Assembly (NCBI GenBank): GCA_964647255.1 | Contig: CAZYGI010000032.1 | Location: 1 to 41,316, forward strand | Source of the DNA: CAWJEL01 sp964647255 | GTDB lineage: Bacteria; Chloroflexota; Anaerolineae; CG2-30-64-16 | Direction of reading: 5' to 3' | DNA length: 41,316 bases | In this document: one piece after another, positions 1 through 8,942 of the stretch | Layout: every line of letters starts with the position of its first letter | Numbering within the stretch: the stretch's first letter is position 1 | Notes under the pieces: model-generated | What the model was told of the DNA's origin: nothing | Database searches by the model: none | Seen by the model: the letters and a program-made list of their open reading frames with translations, nothing else | Translations under genes and position numbers: made by a program

Positions 1-1017
1 GAAGGTGTCCACCAGGCTCGGCAGGGCCAGCAGATCGCACGCGCCCAGCATGGCGTGGTTGCTCTCCTCGTCGACTAGTCCCAGGATGCGAACGCGGTCG
101 CGCAGCGCGTCCCGGACGCGGGCCGGCTGCCGCGCCATGAAGGCGGCCAAAAGCTCGCTGTGCGGCCCGGCGAAGACCGCCGTGACCGGCGCGCCGGCCT
201 CGGTGAGCTGCGCCACTGCCAGCGCCAGGGTGAAGGCGCCCTTGTCAGAGGTGTTCGCGCCGAGAAAAGCGACCAGCGGGCCGGTGATGCCATGTGTCCG
301 GCGGAAATCGGCGCCGCTGGTCGCGCCTTGCACCGCAGCGGCCGTCTCCTCGACGCCCATCGGGATGACGCGAACGCGTGCGGCCGCCACGCCGAGGCTC
401 ACGTAGCCCGCGGCCTCCCGCTGCGACAGGGCCAGCACGACGTCTGCGGCCCGGTAGGCGTCGGCCTGGTGTGCCATCTGGAAGTGCGCCCGCACGCCGG
501 CATCGCCCAGATGCATCAGCGGGGTGGCAACGCAGGGGATCCCATGTCGCCGGGCGGCCTCCACCGCGGCGGTGAAAAGGCCGTCCCAACTGCTCTCCAC
601 GACATGGAGGACATCCGCGGCAGGGATCAGGCGATCCAGCGCCGCGCGCAGGCCCGGCAGGGGCGGCATGGATGCCGCGAGGCGGCGCAGAAGCGGTCGT
701 TGCACCGCGGGCGGCAGCCCGGCGCGGTGCAGCCCCAGCCCGGCGCGGCGCAGCAGGCCAAAAGCGTAAGGCGCGGGCCACGGATACGCCAGCCGCAGCC
801 GCTCGATCTCGATCCCCGACCGCGCTTCCGCCGCCGGCAGGCTCGGCCCGGATGCGGCCGGCGGCTGCCAGAAGTCGCTGGCACGGCGCGCATCGGTCGT
901 CAGTACGGTCACGCGCTGGCCGGCCGCCGCCAGCCGGCGCGCCATCGCGTCCACGAAGGCGGTCGTGCCGCCGGTGAACGGGATAAAGAACGGCGTGACA
1001 AAAACGACGCGGTGCAA
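1..1017 (-). CDS. GT4-type glycosyltransferase (3' end outside window)
   Basis: This is a probable cytoplasmic, membrane-associated sugar transferase of the retaining GT-B fold, adding a sugar from an activated donor to a growing surface glycan. The reading frame is open from a TTG at 1017 to the window edge, about 339 codons. The N-terminus (VVFVTPFFIPFTGGTTAF) is the usual first strand plus glycine-rich acceptor loop of GT4 enzymes. The second Rossmann half begins near residue 235 (LVAFLGANTSDKG) and contains ILGLVDEES followed by LLALPSLVDTF, the region before the donor-binding E-x7-E motif, which is cut off. TTG is preferred because GAGG lies 9 bases upstream inside the end of the acyltransferase gene; the first ATG would remove the glycine loop. 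It is probably co-transcribed with the acyltransferase. Donor and acceptor are unknown. Confidence 0.85.
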   Translation of the reverse strand, partial: MHRVVFVTPFFIPFTGGTTAFVDAMARRLAAAGQRVTVLTTDARRASDFWQPPAASGPSLPAAEARSGIEIERLRLAYPWPAPYAFGLLRRAGLGLHRAGLPPAVQRPLLRRLAASMPPLPGLRAALDRLIPAADVLHVVESSWDGLFTAAVEAARRHGIPCVATPLMHLGDAGVRAHFQMAHQADAYRAADVVLALSQREAAGYVSLGVAAARVRVIPMGVEETAAAVQGATSGADFRRTHGITGPLVAFLGANTSDKGAFTLALAVAQLTEAGAPVTAVFAGPHSELLAAFMARQPARVRDALRDRVRILGLVDEESNHAMLGACDLLALPSLVDTF

Positions 1018-1021
1018 CGCC

Positions 1022-2479
1022 TTATCCCTCGTTGGCGGGAACAGTCGGTTCTTTTCGAGAAACCGTACGAAGTGTTTGTGGTTGCTCTGCCATGAAATAG
1101 GGCCGCTCCAAGAAGTAGAAGCAAACCACGGCAACAGCGAGCGTGATGGCAAACGAAGCCGCCCAGTGGCCGGCCAGGCCTCCCTTTGCCGGGAAAAGCG
1201 GCTGGAGCGCCAACTGAATCGGATAGTGCACCAGGAAAATCGAGTAGCTGATGGCGCCCAAAATCCTGACCGGTGCGCTGCCGAAGACGCGGGCGATCAC
1301 AGACCCCGGAGCCAGGGCCGCCCCAAGCACGCAGAAGACCGCACCGTCCACAAGCAGCCAGTAAATGGCATTGATGAAAGGCCATTGCGATGGGAACTTG
1401 TGCGCCCCGAGCACCGACCCCATGAAATAAGCGAGCGCGATCAATCCGATGAGCCCGAGCACGCCGAGCGCCGGGAAGCGTACGCGCCAGCGGGACCAAA
1501 CCTGCGGGTCATCGGAGATGCGCGCCATGAGAACGCCGACCACGAAAGCCAGACACCGCATGACATCGAAGAGCCGCAGGCGGTAGCCGGCGAAGTATGG
1601 AGCGCCGACCAGGAACACGAGGTAGTACGCACCGATCGCTATGGCTAACCAGGGCCCCCACACGCGCCAGCCATACTTCTGCCGGCCCCACCAAAGGCCG
1701 GCCATGCCGAGATAGAAAGCAAACTCCAGGGACAAGGACCAGGTCGGCACGTTGAACACGCCCAGCAACGGCCCGAACGTGTCAGGCCACATAGAAAGGT
1801 TGGCGATCGTCTTCAGAACGGGATACAGCAGACCCTGGGATGATTGGCTCAGGGCAGACATCGGCTTGAACAGCAGGACCGCCGCAAAAAGGATCGGCCA
1901 CACGATGACGGAGAATAGCCAGTAGCGACGAAGGATTGATTTCAGAGCGCGTCGCGAGGTCGGCAGCGCGTTCAGGGCATAGTAAATCAATGCGCACGCA
2001 GCGGCGGCCGAAATCCCCAGCCCCAAGCCAAACACAGGGATCGCCAGCGCCAGCACGATGGAGAAAAGATAGGCGGGCGCCAGGCGCGTGTAGCGTTTCT
2101 GCAGAAAGCGCCCCATCGTCTCGGCGCGGTAGCGGCGCACGCTCCGATAGATGAGGTAGCCGCTGAGCGCGAAGAAAATATCCACGCCGAGATCGCCGGA
2201 GCGCCAGGCAACCACGAACGGCACCAACCATCCGGTCTTCTCCGCGATCGGTGAGATGTCGTGCATCCAGCCGACATGCACGTTGAAAACCCAAAGAGCC
2301 GCCAACGCCCGCAAGCCATCCAGGGCCGGCGTTCGATTGGGCAGATCGAGCAAAAAGATCGTGCGGATCGCTGCGATTGGCGTGCGAATCAGTGCAGCGG
2401 CGACGGGGCTAGAGCGTTTAGGCACGGTGAGACCCAAGCGTTTCTCCTGTTTTGAATTGCGCTGCTGGCCGGCGATCAC
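1022..2479 (-). CDS. Acyltransferase family 3 (OafA/YrhL-like) integral membrane protein
   Basis: This 485-residue polytopic membrane protein probably transfers an acetyl or other acyl group to a sugar of an exported glycan. After a basic N-terminal stretch it shows the family 3 opening RTPALDGLRALAALWVF near residue 50, with the family histidine just after (NVHVGWMHD). LGVDIFFALSGYLIYRS follows, then an Arg-rich loop (RYTRLAPAY), about ten hydrophobic segments and the closing YSIFLVHYPIQL segment. The GTG start overlaps the stop of the upstream membrane protein as GTGA, suggesting translational coupling. Family membership is firm; the acyl donor and the sugar acceptor cannot be read from the sequence. 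Its place next to transferases argues for decoration of the same polymer. Confidence 0.9.
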   Translation of the reverse strand: MIAGQQRNSKQEKRLGLTVPKRSSPVAAALIRTPIAAIRTIFLLDLPNRTPALDGLRALAALWVFNVHVGWMHDISPIAEKTGWLVPFVVAWRSGDLGVDIFFALSGYLIYRSVRRYRAETMGRFLQKRYTRLAPAYLFSIVLALAIPVFGLGLGISAAAACALIYYALNALPTSRRALKSILRRYWLFSVIVWPILFAAVLLFKPMSALSQSSQGLLYPVLKTIANLSMWPDTFGPLLGVFNVPTWSLSLEFAFYLGMAGLWWGRQKYGWRVWGPWLAIAIGAYYLVFLVGAPYFAGYRLRLFDVMRCLAFVVGVLMARISDDPQVWSRWRVRFPALGVLGLIGLIALAYFMGSVLGAHKFPSQWPFINAIYWLLVDGAVFCVLGAALAPGSVIARVFGSAPVRILGAISYSIFLVHYPIQLALQPLFPAKGGLAGHWAASFAITLAVAVVCFYFLERPYFMAEQPQTLRTVSRKEPTVPANEG

Positions 2480-5160
2480 TTTGCGCAGTCCGCGCTCTGC
2501 CGGAGCTGGACCTGGCGCACGAGCACGCCGAGCGGTTTGTCGCCGTCGGGTGTCCAGGTCCCGCTCTCCAGGCGCACTTGCAGCGCGTCCGCGTCACGGT
2601 TCGGCTGATCGTGCAGCGGCAGCTTGAGGAGCTGCGGGCCGTAACCTGGCTTCAACTCGCCGTCGTACAGGCTGCCGCCTTCGACCAGCACGTTTAGCTC
2701 GACCTGGGCAGCGTCCGCGGGGCGTCCGCCGGCGACCTCCAAAACCAGGCACGCGTTGGCAGGACGGTTCGGGTCGGCTTCGGGCCAGGGCAGCTCAATG
2801 CTGCCGTCGCCGTCGGTCCAGCGGAACGGCGCGCCGTGATCATCGAGCGCCCAACCCCAGAAGCCTTCGCCGAAATAGGCGAAGCCGCCTTCCCCGACGG
2901 GAACGTCGAGGGGGAGCTGCGGCCCGGCCGATGCGTTTGTGGCCGGCCGGATCTCGTATATCTCCAGCCGCAGGGTGCGGGACACGATATCGGTGGCGTC
3001 GGGCATCCGCCCCTGGGTGGTGCGGAGGGTGGCCGTGGCGATGTTGCTCACGCCGCGGCCGACCAGTTGCCAGCGTTCGGGCTGCCACACCAGATCACCG
3101 TCGGTGACGACGAAGTAGGCCTGGCGTCCCTGGCCCAGCACGCTGTCCAACAGGCGGTCCACCGCCGAGCCGTTCGGCTCCGGGTTGTGCTGGATTGCCA
3201 GGGTGGGATGCCCAAACACCAGTTCGAAAGCCTGCGTCAAGCGCTTGCCGACCTGGCCGTTGTCGAACAGCACCACGGCATCCGCCGGCAGGCGGTCGGC
3301 CACGCCGCGGAGTTGATCGTACAGGCCCGCCTGTTCGGTGTGGGTCAGGATCGGCCAACTGCGCTGGGCAATCAGCCCGACCTGCGCGCAGAGCAGGACG
3401 ATCGCCCCCGCGGCAACGGCATACGCGATGACCGGGCTGGTTTGGGTTCGCCGCCAGCGCCCGCGCAGCTCAAGCAGGCCGTCGGTCAAGAGCCAACCGG
3501 CTCCCAGCGCCAGCGCAGGCAGCACGATGGGCACCAGCCGGCGCATCGCCCACGGTTGGACGGCGTTGACCAACGGGTTGATCGTGTAACTCAGCAGAAA
3601 AACCGCCGCCAGGCCCAGGAACGTGACGAGCTCGGGCCGCTCGCCGTCGCGACGCTCGCGGAAGAGCAGCCCGGCGATGCCAAGGCTGCTCACCGCGACG
3701 CCGGGCCGCGACAGATAGAGCGTCAACCAGCCTGGGAGGCTGCTGCCGCGATCTTGCAGGCACACTTTCCAGAGCGCCAGCGCAATCCAGGCGAGCCAGC
3801 CGGCCAAAACCACCCACGGCAGCCAGCGTGCGCCGCGCGCCAGCGACGCGGAGATTTGTTCGGCGTGATGCCATTTCCGCTGCCAGCCCCACACGCCGCC
3901 GAGGAGCAGGATCATGAGCAGGACCAGCACGCCCCGGCTCAGTTGCGGGGTCAACGTGCTCAGCGTCTGGCTGAACCAATAGTGCCGGGCCATCAGAAGG
4001 CTGACGGCCATCCCGTATCCGCTCGCCAGCAGCAGCGACGCCAGCCACGCCCTGGCAAACCCGTTCGCCCTCCAGGCTGCCGGCCGCCAGGTCAGGCGTG
4101 CGAACACGACAAGCAGGACGATGATCAGCGCGGCCTCGAAGCGCAGCACTGTCAGCGCGGCCAACGCGACGCCACTCCAGATTGCAAGGTCACGTGAGAG
4201 CGGCCGATCCTCTGCGTTCTGCCGCGCCAGGACGGCCAGATAGAGGCCGCCCAGGAAGAGGGCCTGGGTGTAGGCCTCAGAGATGGGGTAGCGAGAAAAC
4301 CAGATCTGCGGGAAGCTGACAGCCAGCAGCGCCGCCGCGGCGAGCCCCGTCCGCCAGCCGACCAGGCGGCGGGCGAGGGCGTACAGCGCCATCACCCCTG
4401 TGAGACCCATCAACGCGGTCGGCCAGCCGGCGTGTGACGCGCCGAAGAGCCAGACCGAAAGCGCGAGCCAGATCTTGGGCAGCGGCAGAAACCCGATCTC
4501 CACGGTCGGCACATTCTTCGTCCACTGGAAGAATGGCCCGTAATGGCGCACCGTCTGCAGGTAGGAATCGAGGCCCATGAACTGCCGCGTGAGATCATCG
4601 GTGGTGGGCAGGAAAGTGGCCGGCTGGAAGAGGAGTGATCCTGTCCGCGCAAGCGAGACGCCGCCGATTGCGTAGACGGCGGAATCGTCCACCAGGAAGA
4701 AGCTTTCCGCGGGCCGGGCAAACAGCCAACCGGAGAGGATGAGCAGCGCCACGACCGTGACAACCACCAAACGCGGGGTGGGGGCAAGCTCGGACCGGGG
4801 CGAGACCTGCGGCGGCTCAGTCTGGGTGGGGTGCGGCGGCGATGGCTCTTCGCCCCGCGTACGCGGCCGCTCGCGGCGCCACAGGCGCCCTAGATCGCGC
4901 CGGCGGACGACCGCGGCGAGCAGCGCCACGCTCAAGCCGATGCTCCACGGGTGAAAGACGCCGAGCGCGGCCAGCGCCGTGCCGATCCAGGAGAGCGTAA
5001 CCACCCCCAGGAGCCACAGCAGCGCCACGCGCTCCGCCGGGCTGTGGGCGGGGAGGCGACTGATGCTCCCGGCGACCAACCAGCCCACCCCCAGGCTGAG
5101 CGCCAGGAGCATCGGCAGGATGAGCCATGACAGGAGCGGCTCCGGCAGGGCTGCAAGCAT
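2476..5160 (-). CDS. Large polytopic GT-C-like (GT39-type) membrane protein with C-terminal extracytoplasmic domain
   Basis: This 894-residue protein probably uses lipid-linked sugars to glycosylate a glycan or protein on the outer face of the membrane. Two N-terminal helices precede a charged, proline-rich cytoplasmic stretch at about residues 95-130. A long multi-helix body of roughly 12 segments follows to about residue 600. The first large loop carries FFLVDDSAVYAIGG, resembling the acidic first-loop motif of GT-C enzymes, followed by MGLDSYLQTVRHYGPFF. The last ~280 residues are mostly soluble and end in a beta-rich segment with a GFWGWALDD motif. The ATG has GAGGAG 7 bases upstream, and the stop overlaps the acyltransferase start. 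Catalytic assignment is inference; similar proteins are often annotated only as hypothetical membrane proteins. Confidence 0.75.
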   Translation of the reverse strand: MLAALPEPLLSWLILPMLLALSLGVGWLVAGSISRLPAHSPAERVALLWLLGVVTLSWIGTALAALGVFHPWSIGLSVALLAAVVRRRDLGRLWRRERPRTRGEEPSPPHPTQTEPPQVSPRSELAPTPRLVVVTVVALLILSGWLFARPAESFFLVDDSAVYAIGGVSLARTGSLLFQPATFLPTTDDLTRQFMGLDSYLQTVRHYGPFFQWTKNVPTVEIGFLPLPKIWLALSVWLFGASHAGWPTALMGLTGVMALYALARRLVGWRTGLAAAALLAVSFPQIWFSRYPISEAYTQALFLGGLYLAVLARQNAEDRPLSRDLAIWSGVALAALTVLRFEAALIIVLLVVFARLTWRPAAWRANGFARAWLASLLLASGYGMAVSLLMARHYWFSQTLSTLTPQLSRGVLVLLMILLLGGVWGWQRKWHHAEQISASLARGARWLPWVVLAGWLAWIALALWKVCLQDRGSSLPGWLTLYLSRPGVAVSSLGIAGLLFRERRDGERPELVTFLGLAAVFLLSYTINPLVNAVQPWAMRRLVPIVLPALALGAGWLLTDGLLELRGRWRRTQTSPVIAYAVAAGAIVLLCAQVGLIAQRSWPILTHTEQAGLYDQLRGVADRLPADAVVLFDNGQVGKRLTQAFELVFGHPTLAIQHNPEPNGSAVDRLLDSVLGQGRQAYFVVTDGDLVWQPERWQLVGRGVSNIATATLRTTQGRMPDATDIVSRTLRLEIYEIRPATNASAGPQLPLDVPVGEGGFAYFGEGFWGWALDDHGAPFRWTDGDGSIELPWPEADPNRPANACLVLEVAGGRPADAAQVELNVLVEGGSLYDGELKPGYGPQLLKLPLHDQPNRDADALQVRLESGTWTPDGDKPLGVLVRQVQLRQSADCAK

Positions 5161-5163
5161 CCG

Positions 5164-6591
5164 CTAACTCCTCGACGGCGGGGCGGTCAGCCGTTGGATG
5201 GCCTGCGCGATGGGATTCAGCAAGCGCGGGCTGGGGTCGCGCACGCCCATGTCCGCGGCGGCGGCGCCGGCGATACGCGTCAGCGTTTGGGCAAGCTGCG
5301 GCGTGTTTGGCTGCGGCGCGGCGATCCGGGGCGCCGCGCCGGGCCGGCGCTCGGCTTTCGCACCCGCGAAGGGGCGGAGAAACTCGACAAACTGCTGCGT
5401 CACGGCAGCTAGGTCGTGATCGGCGGCGACATAACGACGGCCATTGGCGGCCATCGCCTGCGCCACATCCCGGCGGATCAAAAGATAGTCCATCGCCGAG
5501 AAAAGCATCGCCTCTTCGTCGGGATCGTCGGGCTTGATCCGCACCACGGCATCCGCCGGCAGTTCGGCCAGCGGTTCGATGTCGCTCACGATGGTGGGCA
5601 CGCCCAGGCCCAGGAGGCGGATGGGGGTGTAGGGCGTGCCGCCGATGTGCGGATAGCGCAGGTGCACTGCCACGTCGGCCGCAAACATGTGGCGGACGAA
5701 CGGGACGCTGGTCTGCCAGCCGGTCAGCCGCACCCGGCCGCCCAGGCCCATCGCGCTCAATTCGGCGTTCAGATCGTAGTACGGGCTGTGTCCGCCGACC
5801 AGGAGATAGATGGCCGCCGGGTGGCGGCGAAGCAGCCGCTTGAACGCGCGCAGAGTCAGGCCGAGACGCTTGTCGGGGACAAAGAAGCCGAAAGAGGCCA
5901 CCACCGGCCGTCCGTCCAGGCCGAGCTGCCGGCGGAAGGCCGCGCCGTCAAAATCGGGCGGAAAACCGGTGGGCAGGAAGAAGGGCTGCACGATCCGCTG
6001 CACCGGCAGCTCCGGCCGCAGGCCGCGCACCCGGTCGCGCACATAGTTGTTGTGCACGATGACCCCCAGGCAGTTGTCCAGGGTCCGCTCCACCAGCGGG
6101 TAACGGCTGAAGATCGCATCGCCATTGCCCGCAATCACTTCCTGCGCCAGGAGCCGGCCTTGTTCGCCGTACGCGTAGCACATCTCGGCGATGTAACCGT
6201 CTACGTCCCCGCGCGCCAGCGTCAGGCCGACGATGGCGTGGTGCAGCACCAGATCGTGCAATACTACAACGCCCGGGTAGCGCGGAATGGCATCGAACAT
6301 GTAGCCGTGGATCTTTGCCTCATCGCCGAGCTGATACAGGATCAGGTCGAATTCATCGGCGCGCCGCTGAAACTCATCGTAGCCGATGCAGGGGATGCGC
6401 GGCTGTGCGTCCGGCTGAAAGATGGGGTGCGTGGGAGTGTAATCGCCCGTCGTGACCGCGGTGATGTCGAAGTGGCGGGCCAGGCCGGGCAACAGCCCCT
6501 CGGTGTAATCCGCGATCGCAGATTGGACCGGGCTCAAGGGGCTGAACATTGCCAGCCGTGCGCGCATCGGGGCCGCAGGGTGTTCGCTCAT
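5164..6591 (-). CDS. GT4-type glycosyltransferase
   Basis: This is a 475-residue predicted GT-B glycosyltransferase. The N-terminal domain begins ARLAMFSPLSPVQSAIADY, an acceptor-side loop seen in GT4 enzymes that act after an O-antigen-like primer. VVVLHDLVLHH lies near residue 130. The nucleotide-sugar domain begins near residue 235 (PVVASFGFFVPDKRL) and carries YLLVGG, VRLTGW, and HIGGTPYTPIRLLGLGVPTIVSD in place of the usual E-x7-E donor motif. The last ~70 residues are Ala/Pro-rich and look like a flexible tail. It starts at an ATG 6 bases after the stop of the next GT4 gene and is followed after 3 bases by the GT-C gene, so it is part of the same transcript. Substrate is unknown. Confidence 0.85.
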   Translation of the reverse strand: MSEHPAAPMRARLAMFSPLSPVQSAIADYTEGLLPGLARHFDITAVTTGDYTPTHPIFQPDAQPRIPCIGYDEFQRRADEFDLILYQLGDEAKIHGYMFDAIPRYPGVVVLHDLVLHHAIVGLTLARGDVDGYIAEMCYAYGEQGRLLAQEVIAGNGDAIFSRYPLVERTLDNCLGVIVHNNYVRDRVRGLRPELPVQRIVQPFFLPTGFPPDFDGAAFRRQLGLDGRPVVASFGFFVPDKRLGLTLRAFKRLLRRHPAAIYLLVGGHSPYYDLNAELSAMGLGGRVRLTGWQTSVPFVRHMFAADVAVHLRYPHIGGTPYTPIRLLGLGVPTIVSDIEPLAELPADAVVRIKPDDPDEEAMLFSAMDYLLIRRDVAQAMAANGRRYVAADHDLAAVTQQFVEFLRPFAGAKAERRPGAAPRIAAPQPNTPQLAQTLTRIAGAAAADMGVRDPSPRLLNPIAQAIQRLTAPPSRS

Positions 6592-6597
6592 CGTTCT

Positions 6598-7644
6598 TCA
6601 CGCTTCCAGAAGCGACTCAAGGGTGGTCTGCCAGGTGATCGTGCTGACCTTCTGCTGCGCCGCGGTCCCCAGGCGCTCGGCGGCCCGGCGATCCAGGTAC
6701 AACTGGTCGAAACACTGCGCCAGGGCCGGCGCGTCGCCAGCAGGTGCGACGCGGCCGGTGATCCCGTCCTCGACGAATTCGAGCACCGCGCCGCTGTCGT
6801 CCGCGGTGACAACCGGTTTGCGGGACTTCATCGCCTCCACGGTCGCAAAGCCGTAGTCCTCATCCACCGGCGCATAGTACACGGCCAGGGCATCGGCGTA
6901 CAGATCGAGCGCAGCCCGATCATCCACGAAGCCGAGGAAGTCAATACGGTCCGCTGCGCCGACCTGATGCGCCAGCCGTTGCAGCGCCTGGAGCTCCTCC
7001 CCCTGGCCGGCGATCCGGCAGCGCACAGGCGTCTTGACGAGCCCCATGGCGCAGACGAGGTGATCCACCCGCTTCAGCCGGTTAAGCCGGCTGATGCTGA
7101 AGATGTAGTCGCCGTAGGTGCGGTGATAGAAATGCCCATCCAAGGCCGGCGGCGGATAGAGCGGCTGCGAAGACAGGCCGTTGAATTGCCGCAGCCGCCG
7201 GCTCACGTTGGCGGAAATCGTGAAGATGCGCTGAGATTCGCCCAAAGTCCGGGTGTCAATTTGCCAGATCGCCTGGCGCAGCTCGCTATCGGCCGCGGAG
7301 GTGGGATCGAAATGGCTGTGCTCGGTGCCGTAAAGATCGTATGCCTGGCGGAACTGCTGGATCAGCCAGGTCACCTTGCGCCGGTGGGCCACGACATAAG
7401 CCGGGAATTTGAGCGGGATGACCAGATCGACGCGCTGGCCCTCGCTCTCATCCAGGTTAATCAGCCGCCAGGCCAGATACCCCTTGAGGATTTCCTCCTT
7501 CGGATACCAGCGGAACGGCAGCCGGATGGTTTCGACCGCGTGGCCGGCCGTCTTGAGGCGATCGGCCAGGGCGTCGGCAAGGATCTCGGCGCCGCCGTGT
7601 GCAAACGGTATCTGACCGGTGCAAATGGCGATCCGCAACGGCAT
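6598..7644 (-). CDS. GT4-type glycosyltransferase
   Basis: This 348-residue GT-B sugar transferase opens with LRIAICTGQIPFAHGGAEILADAL, the classical GT4 first strand and GGAE loop. WLIQQFRQAYDL follows near residue 100. The second domain (DYIFSISRLNRLKRVDHLVCAM) has the conserved Lys-Arg pair. The donor-binding motif is EDYGFATVEAMKSRKPVVTADDSG near residue 270, with both glutamates of E-x7-E present in the region DEDYGFATVEAMKS. ATG 7644 is chosen because AGGAG sits 8 bases upstream; a GTG at 7653 would overlap the methyltransferase stop but has no well-placed ribosome site. It lies directly after the coiled-coil methyltransferase of the Wzm/Wzt block, so it probably builds the exported polymer or its adaptor. 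Confidence 0.88.
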   Translation of the reverse strand: MPLRIAICTGQIPFAHGGAEILADALADRLKTAGHAVETIRLPFRWYPKEEILKGYLAWRLINLDESEGQRVDLVIPLKFPAYVVAHRRKVTWLIQQFRQAYDLYGTEHSHFDPTSAADSELRQAIWQIDTRTLGESQRIFTISANVSRRLRQFNGLSSQPLYPPPALDGHFYHRTYGDYIFSISRLNRLKRVDHLVCAMGLVKTPVRCRIAGQGEELQALQRLAHQVGAADRIDFLGFVDDRAALDLYADALAVYYAPVDEDYGFATVEAMKSRKPVVTADDSGAVLEFVEDGITGRVAPAGDAPALAQCFDQLYLDRRAAERLGTAAQQKVSTITWQTTLESLLEA

Positions 7645-7649
7645 CAGCG

Positions 7650-8942
7650 TCACTCCTGCGGCTTGTAGCCGATCGCCGCGTAATCTTGCGGGCCGTAGAG
7701 AAACTGGTTCAGTTGCATGATGTCACGAGCCAGCGCGGCCGGCGCGGCCTCACCGGGCTGTGGACCGATGAGCCGTTCGCCGTCGGGCACCGGGTGCATG
7801 AAACGAATCTGCACGCGCCATAGCTCAGCCCGCTCCATGAGCATCTGCGTGACTTCGCTGTTCAGCGGTGTTTTGTGGGTCGGATCCATCAGATACCAGC
7901 GCGTCAACGCGTACAGGCAACCCGGGTTCAGGGTTTCGGCGACTACGAAACCGCCGGGGACGAGTTTGCGGCCGATCAGCATCAGGAGGCGCATCAACGT
8001 CGGCACGTCGAAATGCTCGATCACCTGGATCATGATGACTCCGCCGAGACTGTTGTCTGGTAGGCCGTTCAGATGGGCGAAGGCGTCTTCGCGGCGCAGA
8101 TCGCGCCCCTCGGCGCGGCCGGCTTGAATCGCGTCGGCGTCCGCATCAATCCCGTACGCGGTCAAGCCGAGCGCGGTCAGATGGCTCACCAGCTCCCCGC
8201 GTCCGCAGCCGAGGTCCAGCACAGGCGCCAGCGGCGCGCCGGACTGCGTCTGGGTCTGCCGCCAGGCCAGGTAAACGTCATCGTAGTCTCCCAGGCGTTC
8301 CTGCATCTGGACCGGGTTTCGGTAGCGTGCGCCGAGCAAAAACGTATCCACCGCCAGGTGTGAAGCATCGGCCGGCGCCTGGGGCGGTTCGCCGCGGCCG
8401 ATGTCCGCCCGGTTCTCCAACCGCTGCAGCCGCAGCCGGACGGCGTCGTAGGACTGTTCCTGCTGGAGCGCCAAGTTGCGCGCCCCTTCCTGCTGCTCCC
8501 GCAGCGCGGCGCGGGAATTATCCAGTTGCGCCAGCATCGCCGTGCGGGCCTGCTCCTGGCGATCCGACAGCTCAAGGAGCGTTTTCTGGGCCAGGTCGAG
8601 GTCCGCGACCTGGGCGGACAGGCCGACCAGCCCGGCCAGCGCATCCGTCACGGCCGCGTTGAACTGGTTCTGCTGTTCCACGAGTGGGTTGATATACCAA
8701 CGCAGCAGCCGGCGCGTGATCTTCTGCGCATACGCGATGAGCTTCGGCAGGATGCCGGCAGGCATCACGGGCCAGCCGATCGGCAGGTGTGGGTTGATGC
8801 GCTGGCGTTCGCGCACCCGCGCCAGCGGATCCGCAGGCTGAACGGCGCCCTGGTCGCCCAGCGTCAGGCGATGCCGGCGGATTTCCGCCTGGAGATCGGC
8901 CAGGATGCGGCGGACATCCTCGTTCGGTTCAACCTCGTTCAA
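7650..8942 (-). CDS. Coiled-coil SAM-dependent methyltransferase, candidate glycan chain terminator
   Basis: This 430-residue protein joins an N-terminal alpha-helical part to a class I methyltransferase. Helical, Gln/Leu-rich segments with heptad character occupy about residues 80-190. The SAM-binding motif I is VLDLGCGRGELVSHL near residue 245, followed by the acidic YGIDADADAI; VIMIQVIEHF supplies motif II/IV. A class I methyltransferase linked to a long coiled coil and encoded beside wzt resembles WbdD-type terminators, which cap a glycan so the exporter recognises its end. TTG 8942 is preferred: it overlaps the wzt stop as TTGA and has AAGGA 7 bases upstream. An upstream TTG at 8978 has no ribosome site. 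I see no kinase domain, so any cap is probably methyl only. Confidence 0.82.
   Translation of the reverse strand: MNEVEPNEDVRRILADLQAEIRRHRLTLGDQGAVQPADPLARVRERQRINPHLPIGWPVMPAGILPKLIAYAQKITRRLLRWYINPLVEQQNQFNAAVTDALAGLVGLSAQVADLDLAQKTLLELSDRQEQARTAMLAQLDNSRAALREQQEGARNLALQQEQSYDAVRLRLQRLENRADIGRGEPPQAPADASHLAVDTFLLGARYRNPVQMQERLGDYDDVYLAWRQTQTQSGAPLAPVLDLGCGRGELVSHLTALGLTAYGIDADADAIQAGRAEGRDLRREDAFAHLNGLPDNSLGGVIMIQVIEHFDVPTLMRLLMLIGRKLVPGGFVVAETLNPGCLYALTRWYLMDPTHKTPLNSEVTQMLMERAELWRVQIRFMHPVPDGERLIGPQPGEAAPAALARDIMQLNQFLYGPQDYAAIGYKPQE

Noticed and set aside
5416..7668. 750-codon open frame on the plus strand across two glycosyltransferase genes
   Set aside because: It crosses the junction of two well-supported minus-strand GT4 genes and its product is low-complexity Arg/Gln/His-rich.
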